Shown one piece after another: positions 24,409 to 32,183 of a stretch of DNA of 41,244 nucleotides. Positions within the stretch are counted from its first letter, which is position 1. The number at the start of each line of letters is the position of its first letter. The DNA is from an uncultured Bacteroidales bacterium. GTDB taxonomy: Bacteria; Bacteroidota; Bacteroidia; Bacteroidales; Paludibacteraceae. The translations under genes and the position numbers were made by a program. The stretch is taken from the NCBI GenBank assembly GCA_902799555.1, contig CADCBB010000022.1, positions 1 through 41,244 on the forward strand. Reading direction: 5' to 3'. The notes beneath the pieces were generated by a model. It did no database searches, was not told the origin of the DNA, and saw only the letters and a list, made by a program, of their open reading frames with translations.

Positions 24409-24936
24409 ATGAAAAATTTTAAAATTAATCGTGCCTTTATGGCTAAGAAGAAAATTATTATTTCTATCCTGCTGGCTATGCCTATGCTCGCCAGCGCACA
24501 AAAATTCGGTCACATCAACAGTCAGGAAATCTTCGCTCAGATGCCGGAACTGACCCAAGTTAAACTGAAAATGGACACTATTCAGTCTCAGTATGAGAAT
24601 CAGGTCGCTTCGATGACCGAAGAGATTCAAAAGAAATACCAGGACTATCAGGCTCAGGAAGCAACCATGACGGAAGCTATCAAGCAGGTTCGTCAGCAAG
24701 AGCTCCAAGAGATGCAGCAACGTCTCCAACAGTTCTACCAGATCGCAGAGCAAGATGTTCAGAAACAACAACAGGAACTCCTTGCTCCGGTGCATGAGAA
24801 AATGACCAAGGCTATCAAGGCAGTTGGTGAACGCGAAGGATACACCTATATCTTCGATTCTGCGGCTATGGTACATATCGGTGCGGATGCTATCGATGCT
24901 ACACCGGCTGTAAAGAAAGAACTCGGTATTAAGTAA
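24409..24936 (+). CDS. Periplasmic chaperone, OmpH/Skp family (second copy)
   Basis: A 175-residue paralogue of the preceding protein. Signal peptide is MAKKKIIISILLAMPMLASA, so ATG at 24439 is a plausible start; ATG at 24409 adds ten basic residues and is the annotated choice because of the intergenic spacing. KFGHINSQEIFAQMPELTQV corresponds to the family N-terminus, followed by a Gln-rich coiled-coil (IKQVRQQELQEMQQRLQQFY) and the C-terminal GYTYIFDSAAMV strand. Role in outer-membrane biogenesis is inferred from family and operon. Confidence 0.9.
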   Translation: MKNFKINRAFMAKKKIIISILLAMPMLASAQKFGHINSQEIFAQMPELTQVKLKMDTIQSQYENQVASMTEEIQKKYQDYQAQEATMTEAIKQVRQQELQEMQQRLQQFYQIAEQDVQKQQQELLAPVHEKMTKAIKAVGEREGYTYIFDSAAMVHIGADAIDATPAVKKELGIK

Positions 24937-24937
24937 T

Positions 24938-25060
24938 ATGGCGGACGGCTATTTGGAGAGTCATTACGCCGAATACGAGAAGAAAAAGGCGGAGTGGCTC
25001 AAAAAGAAAAGTAAATATTCCTACAATCATGGTAAAAGCAATTCAACAAACCCTGCGTGA
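24938..25060 (+). CDS. Small conserved-looking protein, 40 residues
   Basis: ATG at 24938 lies 1 nt after the ompH stop and the TGA at 25058-25060 lies 32 nt inside the MFS gene. The product MADGYLESHYAEYEKKKAEW plus LKKKSKYSYNHGK... is highly charged and helical. Short proteins with a MAD-x-YLE start are known to me from Bacteroidales genomes, without a function. Evidence is the tight fit between neighbours and the non-random composition. Confidence 0.6.
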   Translation: MADGYLESHYAEYEKKKAEWLKKKSKYSYNHGKSNSTNPA

Positions 25061-26399
25061 TAGCGCAGCTGCGCGTTGGACTGTCCTCGTCCTTGTGGCG
25101 TCGATGATGTTCTTCGCCTATATGTTCGTGGATATCCTCTCACCTCTGGCATCGCTTCTGAACGACTCGCTGGGATGGGACCAAGGTGTGTTCGGTACCT
25201 ATGCTGCAGGCGAATACCTGCTTAATGTCTTCGGCTTCCTCATCATTGCCGGTATCATCCTCGATAAGATGGGCGTCCGTTTCACCGGTCTGCTCTCCGC
25301 CAGCCTCATGGTTATTGGTGCGGGTATCAAATACTGGGGTATCTCATGGGCAGATGCCAATACGGTGGAATGGCTCAACGCTTGGTGGCCTTCTATGCCC
25401 GGCTCCGCTAAACTGGCGATGTTCGGTTTTATGATCTTTGGCTGCGGCTGTGAGATGGCTGGTACTACGGTAAGTAAAATCCTCGCTAAGTGGTTCAAAG
25501 GCAAAGAGATGGCGCTCGCCATGGGTCTCGAGATGGCAATCGCCCGTCTCGGTGTCTTCGGCGCGATGTGGCTCTCACCGATGTTCAGTTCGCATTTTGC
25601 AGTCGATGGCACCAACTCGGTAGTAGCTCCGCTGCTCTTTGCATCCCTGCTGCTCGTAGTAGGCTTGCTAAACTTCTTTGTCTTTACCATCATGGATAAG
25701 ACCTTTGATAATCAACTGGTTGCAATCGGCGAAGCAACGGCAGTTAAAGATCCGGAGGATGAGTTCCATGTATCCGATCTGGGTCAGATCTTCAAATCGA
25801 AGATGTTCTGGATTGTAGCGCTCCTCTGTGTGCTCTACTATTCGGCTATCTTCCCCTTCCAGCGTTTTGCAACCAACTTCCTCGAGGAGACCCTTTCCAT
25901 CTCCAATGGGGAAGCAGCGGGTCTTTTCAAATGGTTCCCGATATTAGCGATGGTTCTTACGCCTTTCTTGGGTGCGTTCATTGACTACAAAGGTAAGGGC
26001 GCCTCGATGATGCTTCTCGGTGCGGTTATCATGATCGTTTGCCATAGTGTCTTCGCATTCGTATTGCCGGCATATCCCAGCAAAACGCTTGCTCTTGTCA
26101 CTATTTTGGTTCTCGGTGTCAGCTTCTCGTTGGTGCCGGCATCTATGTGGCCTTCTGTTCCGAAGATCATTGACGAGAAAGTGCTGGGCTCCGCTTACTG
26201 CCTCATCTTCTGGGTGCAGAACATCGGTCTCTGCTTGGTACCGCTACTCATCGGTAAACTGCGTGTGGCTACTAACGGCTACCTCGTACCGATGATCGTC
26301 TTTGCTTCGTTCGGCGTACTGGCCTTCCTCTTGAGTCTCGCACTTAAGGTAGAAGATAAAAAGAAAAACTATGGATTGGAGCTTCCTAATAAGAAATAA
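25029..26399 (+). CDS. Major facilitator superfamily transporter
   Basis: A 456-residue inner-membrane protein with about 12 hydrophobic segments, the first at about 18-40 (WTVLVLVASMMFFAYMFVDI). The loop after TM2 carries GIILDKMGVRFTG, the MFS signature (G-x-x-x-D-K-x-G-x-R). A central hydrophilic loop (about 225-255, KDPEDEFHVSDL) splits the two six-helix halves. The layout recalls MFSD1-like and oxalate/formate-type carriers, but substrate cannot be read. It overlaps murF by 29 nt. Confidence 0.87.
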   Translation: MVKAIQQTLRDSAAARWTVLVLVASMMFFAYMFVDILSPLASLLNDSLGWDQGVFGTYAAGEYLLNVFGFLIIAGIILDKMGVRFTGLLSASLMVIGAGIKYWGISWADANTVEWLNAWWPSMPGSAKLAMFGFMIFGCGCEMAGTTVSKILAKWFKGKEMALAMGLEMAIARLGVFGAMWLSPMFSSHFAVDGTNSVVAPLLFASLLLVVGLLNFFVFTIMDKTFDNQLVAIGEATAVKDPEDEFHVSDLGQIFKSKMFWIVALLCVLYYSAIFPFQRFATNFLEETLSISNGEAAGLFKWFPILAMVLTPFLGAFIDYKGKGASMMLLGAVIMIVCHSVFAFVLPAYPSKTLALVTILVLGVSFSLVPASMWPSVPKIIDEKVLGSAYCLIFWVQNIGLCLVPLLIGKLRVATNGYLVPMIVFASFGVLAFLLSLALKVEDKKKNYGLELPNKK

Positions 26400-27522
26400 A
26401 TCATCGCTAAATGTCACAACAGACAGCCGGAAAGTTACCTCCGGCTGTGTGTTTGTTGCACTCAAAGGAGAGCATTTTGACGGAAATGACTTCGTGGAGC
26501 AAGCCAAAGCACAGGGAGCAGAATATGTCATCTGTGGTGACAATGCGCTTGCCGAACTGCAAGATCTGGCGCGGGCTTGGCGTCGCGAGTTAGGGCTTCC
26601 TATTCTGGCTATCACCGGTACGAACGGAAAGACAACAACCAAGGAACTCTGTGCAGCGGTGCTTAAGACGAAGTTCAACCTATACTACACGCAGGGAAAC
26701 CTCAATAACCAACTAGGTGTACCCCTCACCTTATTATCTATTACGCGCGCGCATGAGATGGCGATCGTGGAGATGGGGGCCTCGCACCCGGGGGATATCA
26801 AGGAACTGGTGGATATAGCAGAACCCGATTTCGGTCTCATTACCAATGTCGGTAAAGCACACCTGCAGGGCTTCGGTTCGTTTGAAGGTGTCATGGCAAC
26901 CAAAGCCGAACTATATGACTACTTGCGCGCGCATGGCGGTTATTGTTTCCGTAATATCGGTAACCCCTATCTGGCGAAGATGGCGGGTGACTTGAAGACG
27001 GTTGCATACCAAACGGGTACGATGCTGGAAGGTACGCACCTTGTAGGATCTTACAATGCGGAGAATATATCCGCTGCAATCTGTGTCGGAAAACATTTCG
27101 GCATCAGCGAAGAAGACGCTTTAGCCGCTATCCGCGCCTATATTCCCTCCAACAACCGCTCTCAGTTCATGCAGACCGAGCGCAATACGGTAGTCGTCGA
27201 TGCCTATAATGCGAATCCGACGTCCATGACCGCTGCGATCAATGCCTTCAAGGGCAACTGTTTCATTCTTGGCGCCATGAGAGAGTTAGGGGAATACAGT
27301 CATCTGGAGCATCAGAATATCGTCAATATGCTCCTCGAACGCAAGGCAGATAAAGTGTTGCTCGTCGGAGAAGAATACAAAGCCACGACTGCTCCGTATC
27401 CTATTTTTGATGATGTGGAAGCCCTTTGTGCCTACCTGCAAAACGAACCCCTTTCCGGCTATCATATCCTGCTCAAAGGTAGCCGTAGTAATAAATTGGA
27501 AAACGTAATACCCTTATTATGA
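26371..27522 (+). CDS. murF: UDP-N-acetylmuramoyl-tripeptide--D-alanyl-D-alanine ligase
   Basis: Adds D-Ala-D-Ala to UDP-MurNAc-tripeptide, the last cytoplasmic step of the peptidoglycan precursor. The 383-residue protein has the Mur-ligase order: N-terminal TTDSRKVTSGCVFVALKGEHFDG, ATP loop ITGTNGKTTTKE (81-92), the EMGASHPGDIKEL region that distinguishes MurF, and VVVDAYNANPTSM near 273. Slightly short compared with the usual 430-450. The start lies 29 nt inside the MFS gene and its end overlaps the next gene by 4 nt. Confidence 0.95.
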   Translation: MDWSFLIRNKSSLNVTTDSRKVTSGCVFVALKGEHFDGNDFVEQAKAQGAEYVICGDNALAELQDLARAWRRELGLPILAITGTNGKTTTKELCAAVLKTKFNLYYTQGNLNNQLGVPLTLLSITRAHEMAIVEMGASHPGDIKELVDIAEPDFGLITNVGKAHLQGFGSFEGVMATKAELYDYLRAHGGYCFRNIGNPYLAKMAGDLKTVAYQTGTMLEGTHLVGSYNAENISAAICVGKHFGISEEDALAAIRAYIPSNNRSQFMQTERNTVVVDAYNANPTSMTAAINAFKGNCFILGAMRELGEYSHLEHQNIVNMLLERKADKVLLVGEEYKATTAPYPIFDDVEALCAYLQNEPLSGYHILLKGSRSNKLENVIPLL

Positions 27523-28400
27523 ATAAGAAAGTATTTTGGATTATTGTAGTTGTCTTAGCTGTCATCATTGCCGGCTTGGTCTATTGGAATATCAGCCAGC
27601 ATCAGGAGATGAACGAGATGGTCGAGCAGATGACCATTGAGAAAGAGGAATTGGAAGAAGAGTACGAAGACCTGGCCATTCAGTTCGACGGATACCAGCA
27701 GATGGATATCCGCAATGACTCGCTCCAGGATCTGCTTAGCCGTGAGCAACAACGCGTGCAAGACCTGCTGGAAGAACTGCGTCAGACCAAGGCTTCCAAT
27801 GCGCGCCGTATATCCGAACTCAAGAAAGAACTGGCTACCGTGCGTGAAGTCATGAAAGGATACGTGCGTCAAATCGACTCCCTCAATGCGACCAATGCCC
27901 GCCTCACCGAAGAGAACATGCTGGTCAAAGAGGAGAACAAACAAGTTAAGGAGCAGAACTCTCAACTCTCTACGCTTAACTCGCAACTCTCCGAGACCGT
28001 CATTCGCGCCTCCATGCTGGAGGTGACTTCTTGCACGCTCACAACGCTCAACAAGAACGATCGTAAGACCAAGATGGCAAGTCATATCCGGAAACTGCAG
28101 TTCGATTTTGTGATCGCGAAGAATATCACCTGTACGCCCGGACTCAAGGACCTCTATGCCCGCGTCATTACGCCGGCAGGAGACCTGATGGGAGAAGAGG
28201 AATCCAAACTGTTTGCCTTTGAGAACGGCGAAATACCCTATTCGTTGGTTCAACAAATCGAATACGCCGGCGAAGCGTACCAAGGTACCTGTTATTGTCC
28301 TCTTGCAGAAAACGAGACCGTACAGTCTGGTTACTATACCATCGATTTCTTCTGCGATGGCAACCTGATTGGTTCTTTCCCCTTCCAGATAAAAAAATAA
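27519..28400 (+). CDS. Membrane-anchored coiled-coil protein of unknown function
   Basis: A 293-residue protein: one N-terminal membrane helix (KKVFWIIVVVLAVIIAGLVYW, about 3-23), a long coiled coil (about 28-165, rich in Glu, Gln, Leu), and a C-terminal globular part (about 170-293) ending GNLIGSFPFQIKK. Probably anchored in the inner membrane with the coiled coil in the periplasm. Part of the coil (NSQLSTLNSQLS, about 147-158) is encoded by a degenerate heptad array. It overlaps murF by 4 nt and is the last gene of the long rightward run. Confidence 0.75.
   Translation: MNKKVFWIIVVVLAVIIAGLVYWNISQHQEMNEMVEQMTIEKEELEEEYEDLAIQFDGYQQMDIRNDSLQDLLSREQQRVQDLLEELRQTKASNARRISELKKELATVREVMKGYVRQIDSLNATNARLTEENMLVKEENKQVKEQNSQLSTLNSQLSETVIRASMLEVTSCTLTTLNKNDRKTKMASHIRKLQFDFVIAKNITCTPGLKDLYARVITPAGDLMGEEESKLFAFENGEIPYSLVQQIEYAGEAYQGTCYCPLAENETVQSGYYTIDFFCDGNLIGSFPFQIKK
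27957..27991. repeat. Heptad array in the coiled-coil gene, unit AACTCTC
   Basis: AACTCTC, AACTCTC, TACGCTT, AACTCGC, AACTCTC: five units, two of them degraded. Read in frame as NSQLSTLNSQLS. Confidence 0.9.
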
Positions 28401-28405
28401 AGAAG

Positions 28406-28547
28406 AAGAGAGGGATTCGAAAATTGCGGAGCAATAATCGACAGAGCGAAGCGGCGGAGACCCCTCCGACCGTAGGTGTGAGAAGGCCCTGTCTTCTCAG
28501 TAAAATTAGTAGGAGCACCTACTAAAGATGCTCCTACTGATTTTAAG
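28406..28547. other. Tail element downstream of tRNA-Ser(TGA), with T-arm copy
   Basis: AAGAGAGGGATTCGAA at 28406-28421 is identical to the T-arm/acceptor part of the tRNA at 28552-28567, 146 nt away. Between them lie TTGCGGAGCAA (28423-28433), several short G+C-rich inverted repeats and the hairpin at 28502-28544. No ORF of interest. Confidence 0.65.
28502..28544. terminator. Long hairpin, probably bidirectional terminator
   Basis: 16-bp stem (28502-28517 with 28529-28544; one G-T pair) containing AGTAGGAGCA/TGCTCCTACT, loop of 11 nt, AAAA and TTTT at its ends. It separates the rightward coiled-coil gene from the leftward tRNA-Ser. Confidence 0.75.
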
Positions 28548-28632
28548 CGGAAAGAGAGGGATTCGAACCCCCGGTACCTTTCAGTACTTCGGTTTTCAAG
28601 ACCGACGCAATAGACCACTCTGCCATCTTTCC
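28548..28632 (-). tRNA. tRNA-Ser (TGA)
   Basis: 85-nt class II tRNA: acceptor GGAAAGA/TCTTTCC, discriminator G, anticodon loop CTTGAAA (anticodon at 28596-28598 on the reverse strand), long variable arm GTACTGAAAGGTAC, T-loop TTCGAAT. No encoded CCA. Confidence 0.95.
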
Positions 28633-28638
28633 TCAAAA

Positions 28639-28670
28639 CAAAGGTACTACAAAAAAACGACATGACCAAA
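28639..28670 (-). promoter_or_regulatory. Promoter of tRNA-Ser(TGA)
   Basis: Reverse strand TTTG (28670-28667), 20-nt spacer beginning GTCATGTC, TACCTTTG (28646-28639). No rightward promoter for the methyltransferase at 28686 is recognisable here. Confidence 0.85.
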
Positions 28671-28685
28671 TAAAATGACAAAAAA

Positions 28686-29855
28686 ATGAAGCAACAGGCT
28701 GATTTTTTAATGTTGGCAAAGACCTTTAAGGGCTTGGAAGAGGTTTTGGCACAAGAACTGATCGAGTTGGGAGCGAATGATGTCCAACTCGAACGACGGG
28801 CTGTCTCTTTCCGTGGAGACAAGGCCCTTTTATACCGTGCGAACATTTGTCTGCGCACCGCTATCCGCATTTTGGTGCCTATCGCTTCGTTCAAAGCCAA
28901 AGATACAGACGCCCTTTACGATCAGGTCAAAGCCCTGAATTGGAGTCAATACATGACGGCAGATCAGACATTCGCCATCGATGCAACCGTCTATAGCGAG
29001 TCCTTCCGAAATAGCCGGTTCGTTACCTATCGCGTCAAAGATGCGATCGCGGACTACTGGATCGATAAGGCGCATAAACGTCCCAGCGTCAGTACGCAGA
29101 TTCCGGATATTTTGCTGAATGTACATGTGGCAAATGAGCAGGTGACCATATCGCTGGATAGCAGCGGAGAGAGCCTGCATAAACGCGGATACCGCGTAGC
29201 TACTACCGAAGCGCCGATCAGCGAAGTGCTGGCGGCAGGTATGTTGTTGCTCGCGGGATGGAAAGGACAGTCGGATTTCTATGATCCTATGTGCGGTTCC
29301 GGTACGCTCCTCATCGAAGCGGCACTCATCGCACGGAATATTGCTCCCGGAGTATTCCGTTCATCGTTTGCCTTTGAGAAATGGCCTGATTTCGATGCCG
29401 ATCTATGGAACGATATCTATAATGATGATAGTAATGAACGGGACTTTATCCATCATATCTACGGTTCCGATGCCTCTTTTTATGCTATCCAACAGGCTGC
29501 CAAAAACGTCAAGTCAGCAGGTGTAGCCAAGGATATCGAACTCAAGCAAATCCGAATGGAGGAGATCAAAGAGGTACATGCGGAAGGGACTTTGGTAATG
29601 CTGAATCCGCCTTATGGTGAACGCCTTAAGAGTAACAAAGAGATGGAAGATCTCTATAGTGCGATCGGTACGACCCTCAAGCATCAGTTCACCGGCTCCA
29701 CAGCTTGGATCATCTCGTCCAATGTAGAGGCAATGAAGTGTATCGGCCTCAAGCCCTCTAAGAAATACCATCTCCTCAACGGTGAACTGGACTGCCAATT
29801 TAACAAATACGAATTGTTTCAAGGTAAAAGAAATGAAGCCCATATACATAGCTGA
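28686..29855 (+). CDS. THUMP-domain class I SAM-dependent RNA methyltransferase (RlmL N-terminal-like)
   Basis: A 389-residue protein related to the 23S rRNA m2G methyltransferase half of RlmL. N-terminal ferredoxin-like/THUMP region (about 1-165) with LAKTFKGLEEVLAQEL; SAM site DPMCGSGTLLIEAAL near 199-213; catalytic NPPYGERL near 313-320. The second methyltransferase domain of E. coli RlmL is absent, as usual outside Proteobacteria. It overlaps queA by 23 nt. Whether it modifies G2445 of 23S rRNA or another site is inferred only. Confidence 0.9.
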   Translation: MKQQADFLMLAKTFKGLEEVLAQELIELGANDVQLERRAVSFRGDKALLYRANICLRTAIRILVPIASFKAKDTDALYDQVKALNWSQYMTADQTFAIDATVYSESFRNSRFVTYRVKDAIADYWIDKAHKRPSVSTQIPDILLNVHVANEQVTISLDSSGESLHKRGYRVATTEAPISEVLAAGMLLLAGWKGQSDFYDPMCGSGTLLIEAALIARNIAPGVFRSSFAFEKWPDFDADLWNDIYNDDSNERDFIHHIYGSDASFYAIQQAAKNVKSAGVAKDIELKQIRMEEIKEVHAEGTLVMLNPPYGERLKSNKEMEDLYSAIGTTLKHQFTGSTAWIISSNVEAMKCIGLKPSKKYHLLNGELDCQFNKYELFQGKRNEAHIHS

Positions 29856-31011
29856 TTATAATTACCCTTTGCCCGACGAGCGTATCGCCAAATACCCGCT
29901 GGCCGAACGTGACCATAGCAAACTGCTGGTTTATCGGGACGGACAGGTCTCGGAGGACCATTTCTACAACGTAGGCGACTACATCGCGCCGGGTGCACTC
30001 CTTATATATAATAATACGCGCGTGATACAAGCGCGGCTTGAGTTCCATAAACCTACCGGCGCACGGATCGAGGTCTTCTGCCTCGAGCCCCTCACGCCGC
30101 ATGACTACCAACTGTCATTAGGTTCTACCACCGGTTGCACCTGGAAATGTATGGTAGGCAACGCCAAGAAATGGCACGATGAATCCATCGAACTCAAGGC
30201 CGGTAACTTCACGCTCCGTGCCTACAAAGAGCAGTCACTTGGTAACACCTTTGCCGTTCGTTTTGAGTGGGACGAAGAGAATGTCTCCTTTGCGGAGATC
30301 CTTGATGCAGCCGGCGAATTACCTATTCCGCCGTACCTCAACCGAAAGACCGAAGAGTCCGACCTGCGTACGTACCAAACGGTTTATTCGCGTATCAAGG
30401 GGTCTGTTGCCGCACCTACAGCCGGTCTTCATTTTACAGATCAGGTCTTAAAAGACCTGCGCTCGCGCGGGATCGAGACCGATGAAGTAACGCTGCATGT
30501 GGGAGCCGGTACGTTCCTGCCGGTCAAGACCGCTGATGCCAACGAGCACACCATGCATAAAGAGATCATCGCTGTTCCGCGTGAGACGATTGCGCATATT
30601 CAAGCCCGATTAGGACATATCGTTGCTGTCGGAACGACCTCCATGCGTACCCTCGAATCGCTTTATTTTATCGGCTGTCATCCTGAGAATCCGACGGTGA
30701 GTCAGTTCGAACCCTACGAGAACGACCATACCTTGTCGGTTTATGACGCGTTGCAAGCTATCCTCGACTATCTGGATGCTACGAACCAGCAGACGCTCCA
30801 TGCCGAGACCCAGATCATGATCAAACCCGGATATACCTTCCGTCTGGTAGATCAACTGATCACCAATTTTCATCAACCGCAATCCACACTCCTGCTTTTG
30901 GTAAGTGCCTTCGTCGGAGGCGATTGGCACACGATCTACGACTATGCACTGAGTCACGATTTTCGTTTCCTCTCCTATGGAGACTCCAGTATCCTAAATC
31001 GTAAATCATAA
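29833..31011 (+). CDS. queA: S-adenosylmethionine:tRNA ribosyltransferase-isomerase
   Basis: Transfers ribose from SAM to preQ1 at the tRNA wobble base in queuosine synthesis, 392 residues. The start MKPIYIADYNYPLPDERIA is family-typical; the frame is open further 5' inside the methyltransferase gene. Conserved blocks include IYNNTRVIQARLEF, YQTVYSRIKGSVAAPTAGLHF, LHVGAGTFLPVK and the C-terminal ITNFHQPQSTLLLLVSAF. The last residues (NRKS) and the TAA (31009-31011) come from a heptad array that fills the gap to tatD. Confidence 0.96.
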   Translation: MKPIYIADYNYPLPDERIAKYPLAERDHSKLLVYRDGQVSEDHFYNVGDYIAPGALLIYNNTRVIQARLEFHKPTGARIEVFCLEPLTPHDYQLSLGSTTGCTWKCMVGNAKKWHDESIELKAGNFTLRAYKEQSLGNTFAVRFEWDEENVSFAEILDAAGELPIPPYLNRKTEESDLRTYQTVYSRIKGSVAAPTAGLHFTDQVLKDLRSRGIETDEVTLHVGAGTFLPVKTADANEHTMHKEIIAVPRETIAHIQARLGHIVAVGTTSMRTLESLYFIGCHPENPTVSQFEPYENDHTLSVYDALQAILDYLDATNQQTLHAETQIMIKPGYTFRLVDQLITNFHQPQSTLLLLVSAFVGGDWHTIYDYALSHDFRFLSYGDSSILNRKS

Positions 31012-31030
31012 ATCGTCAAATCGTAAATCA
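30995..31030. repeat. Heptad array at the queA / tatD junction, unit TAAATCG
   Basis: TAAATCG, TAAATCA, TAAATCG, (T)CAAATCG, TAAATCA: five units, one with an extra base. TAA occurs in all frames, and one copy is the queA stop. Confidence 0.93.
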
Positions 31031-31031
31031 G

Positions 31032-31817
31032 ATGATCGATACGCATTGTCATATTGATGAAGAGGCTTTTGATGCCGACCGCGAAGAAGTCATTGCCTGC
31101 CAACAGGAGAGTGGGGTGGAACGCATGATTGTGCCCGGTGTCAACGCGGCATCGATAGAAACGGTCATGCAGGTCTGTCGTGCGCATCCCGGCTATTGTT
31201 ATCCGGCTTTGGGCTTGCATCCGGAAGATGTCAAAGGCGATTGGCAGGAACAATATGTCATCATTGAGAAAGCCATCCGTGAGCATCGGAACGAATTGGT
31301 CGCGATAGGTGAGATTGGCTTGGACTATTATTGGGACAAGACCTTCAAGGATGAGCAGCAGGAAGTCTTGCGGCGACAACTAATCCTTGCTCGCGAATTG
31401 GACTTACCGGTCATCTTGCACAATCGAGAAGCGACAGAAGATATCCTACGTATTGTAAAAGAAATCGTAAATCGTAAATCGTCCAATCGTCAATTAACTG
31501 GTGTTTTTCATTGCTTCAACGGAAGTCGAGAAACGGCACAACAGATTTTGGATATGGGGTTCTATCTTGGGATAGGCGGTGTGTTGACGTTCAAAAATAG
31601 CAAATTGGCGGAGAAACTGGATGTAGTACCGTTGGAACGTATCTTGCTGGAGACGGACGCACCCTATATGGCTCCTGTTCCCCATCGTGGAGAACGCAAT
31701 GAGAGTCGCTTCATGATTCATGTCGCAGAACGGCTCGCACAAGTGTATAATTGCCCCGTTAAATACGTCATTGAGCTCACAAGTGCCAATGCTCGACAAC
31801 TTTTTGCAATAAAATAA
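31032..31817 (+). CDS. tatD: TatD family metal-dependent hydrolase
   Basis: TIM-barrel deoxyribonuclease-like protein, 261 residues. Metal ligands are in MIDTHCHID (His5, His7), AIGEIGLDYYWD, VILHNRE, GVFHCFNGS and LLETDAPYMAP. TatD proteins act in DNA repair and 3'-5' RNA/DNA trimming. The segment EIVNRKSSNRQ (about 144-154), a surface loop before the GVFHCF strand, is encoded by a heptad array. The start is 1 nt after the junction array that follows queA. Confidence 0.93.
   Translation: MIDTHCHIDEEAFDADREEVIACQQESGVERMIVPGVNAASIETVMQVCRAHPGYCYPALGLHPEDVKGDWQEQYVIIEKAIREHRNELVAIGEIGLDYYWDKTFKDEQQEVLRRQLILARELDLPVILHNREATEDILRIVKEIVNRKSSNRQLTGVFHCFNGSRETAQQILDMGFYLGIGGVLTFKNSKLAEKLDVVPLERILLETDAPYMAPVPHRGERNESRFMIHVAERLAQVYNCPVKYVIELTSANARQLFAIK
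31462..31490. repeat. Heptad array inside tatD, unit AAATCGT
   Basis: Three AAATCGT units, then an extra C and CAATCGT. The same unit class as the queA/tatD junction 430 bp upstream. A perfect fourth unit would put TAA in frame at 31482-31484; the sequence is TCC instead. Confidence 0.93.
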
Positions 31818-31836
31818 TGAAAAAAATGCGCAAAAA

Positions 31837-31868
31837 CTTGCGTATATGAAAAAAAAGCAGTAATTTTG
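31837..31868 (+). promoter_or_regulatory. Promoter of tRNA-Ser(GGA)
   Basis: CTTG (31837-31840, one mismatch to TTTG), 20-nt spacer, TAATTTTG (31861-31868). No other promoter is evident before exbB, so this may also drive the exb genes. Confidence 0.78.
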
Positions 31869-31903
31869 TAGCCGATATTGATAAAAGCGCTTTGGGGCGC
31901 AAA

Positions 31904-31991
31904 GGAGAGATGCTCGAGTGGTTGAAGAGGCACGCCTGGAAAGCGTGTAAACTCCAAAAGGGTTTCCGGGGTTCGAATCCCCGTCTCTCCG
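31904..31991 (+). tRNA. tRNA-Ser (GGA)
   Basis: 88-nt class II tRNA: acceptor GGAGAGA/TCTCTCC, discriminator G, anticodon stem CACGC/GCGTG with GGA at 31938-31940, long variable arm, T-arm GGGG-TTCGAAT-CCCC. No encoded CCA. Confidence 0.96.
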
Positions 31992-32133
31992 CAAAGATTT
32001 TGCGTCGAGCCGGCCGGGGAAGTAAGTTTACTTACGGACACGCCGATGGCCAAAAGCTTTGAGCAAGGTGCCAGCGGCAGCTTGTGGGTGATTCGGGGGA
32101 ATTGCGCAGCAAGGCGGAGTCCGAATCCCCGTC
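31992..32133 (+). other. Tail element downstream of tRNA-Ser(GGA), with T-arm copy
   Basis: TCCGAATCCCCGTC at 32120-32133 repeats TTCGAATCCCCGTC of the tRNA (31972-31985) with one mismatch, 148 nt downstream. Between are a GTAAGTTTACTTAC palindrome (32022-32035), TTGCGCAGCAA (32102-32112) and a GATTCGG/CCGAATC inverted repeat. No terminator and no ORF; 32134-32183 is an A-rich leader to exbB. Confidence 0.65.
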
Positions 32134-32183
32134 ATATGAAAACACAAACACAAATAAATAACTTAAATTAATTTATTATTCTC

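Noticed and set aside
12444-32077. 11-bp match CCGCTGGCACC between 12444-12454 and the reverse of 32067-32077
   Set aside because: Short and isolated; flanks do not match, so chance is adequate.
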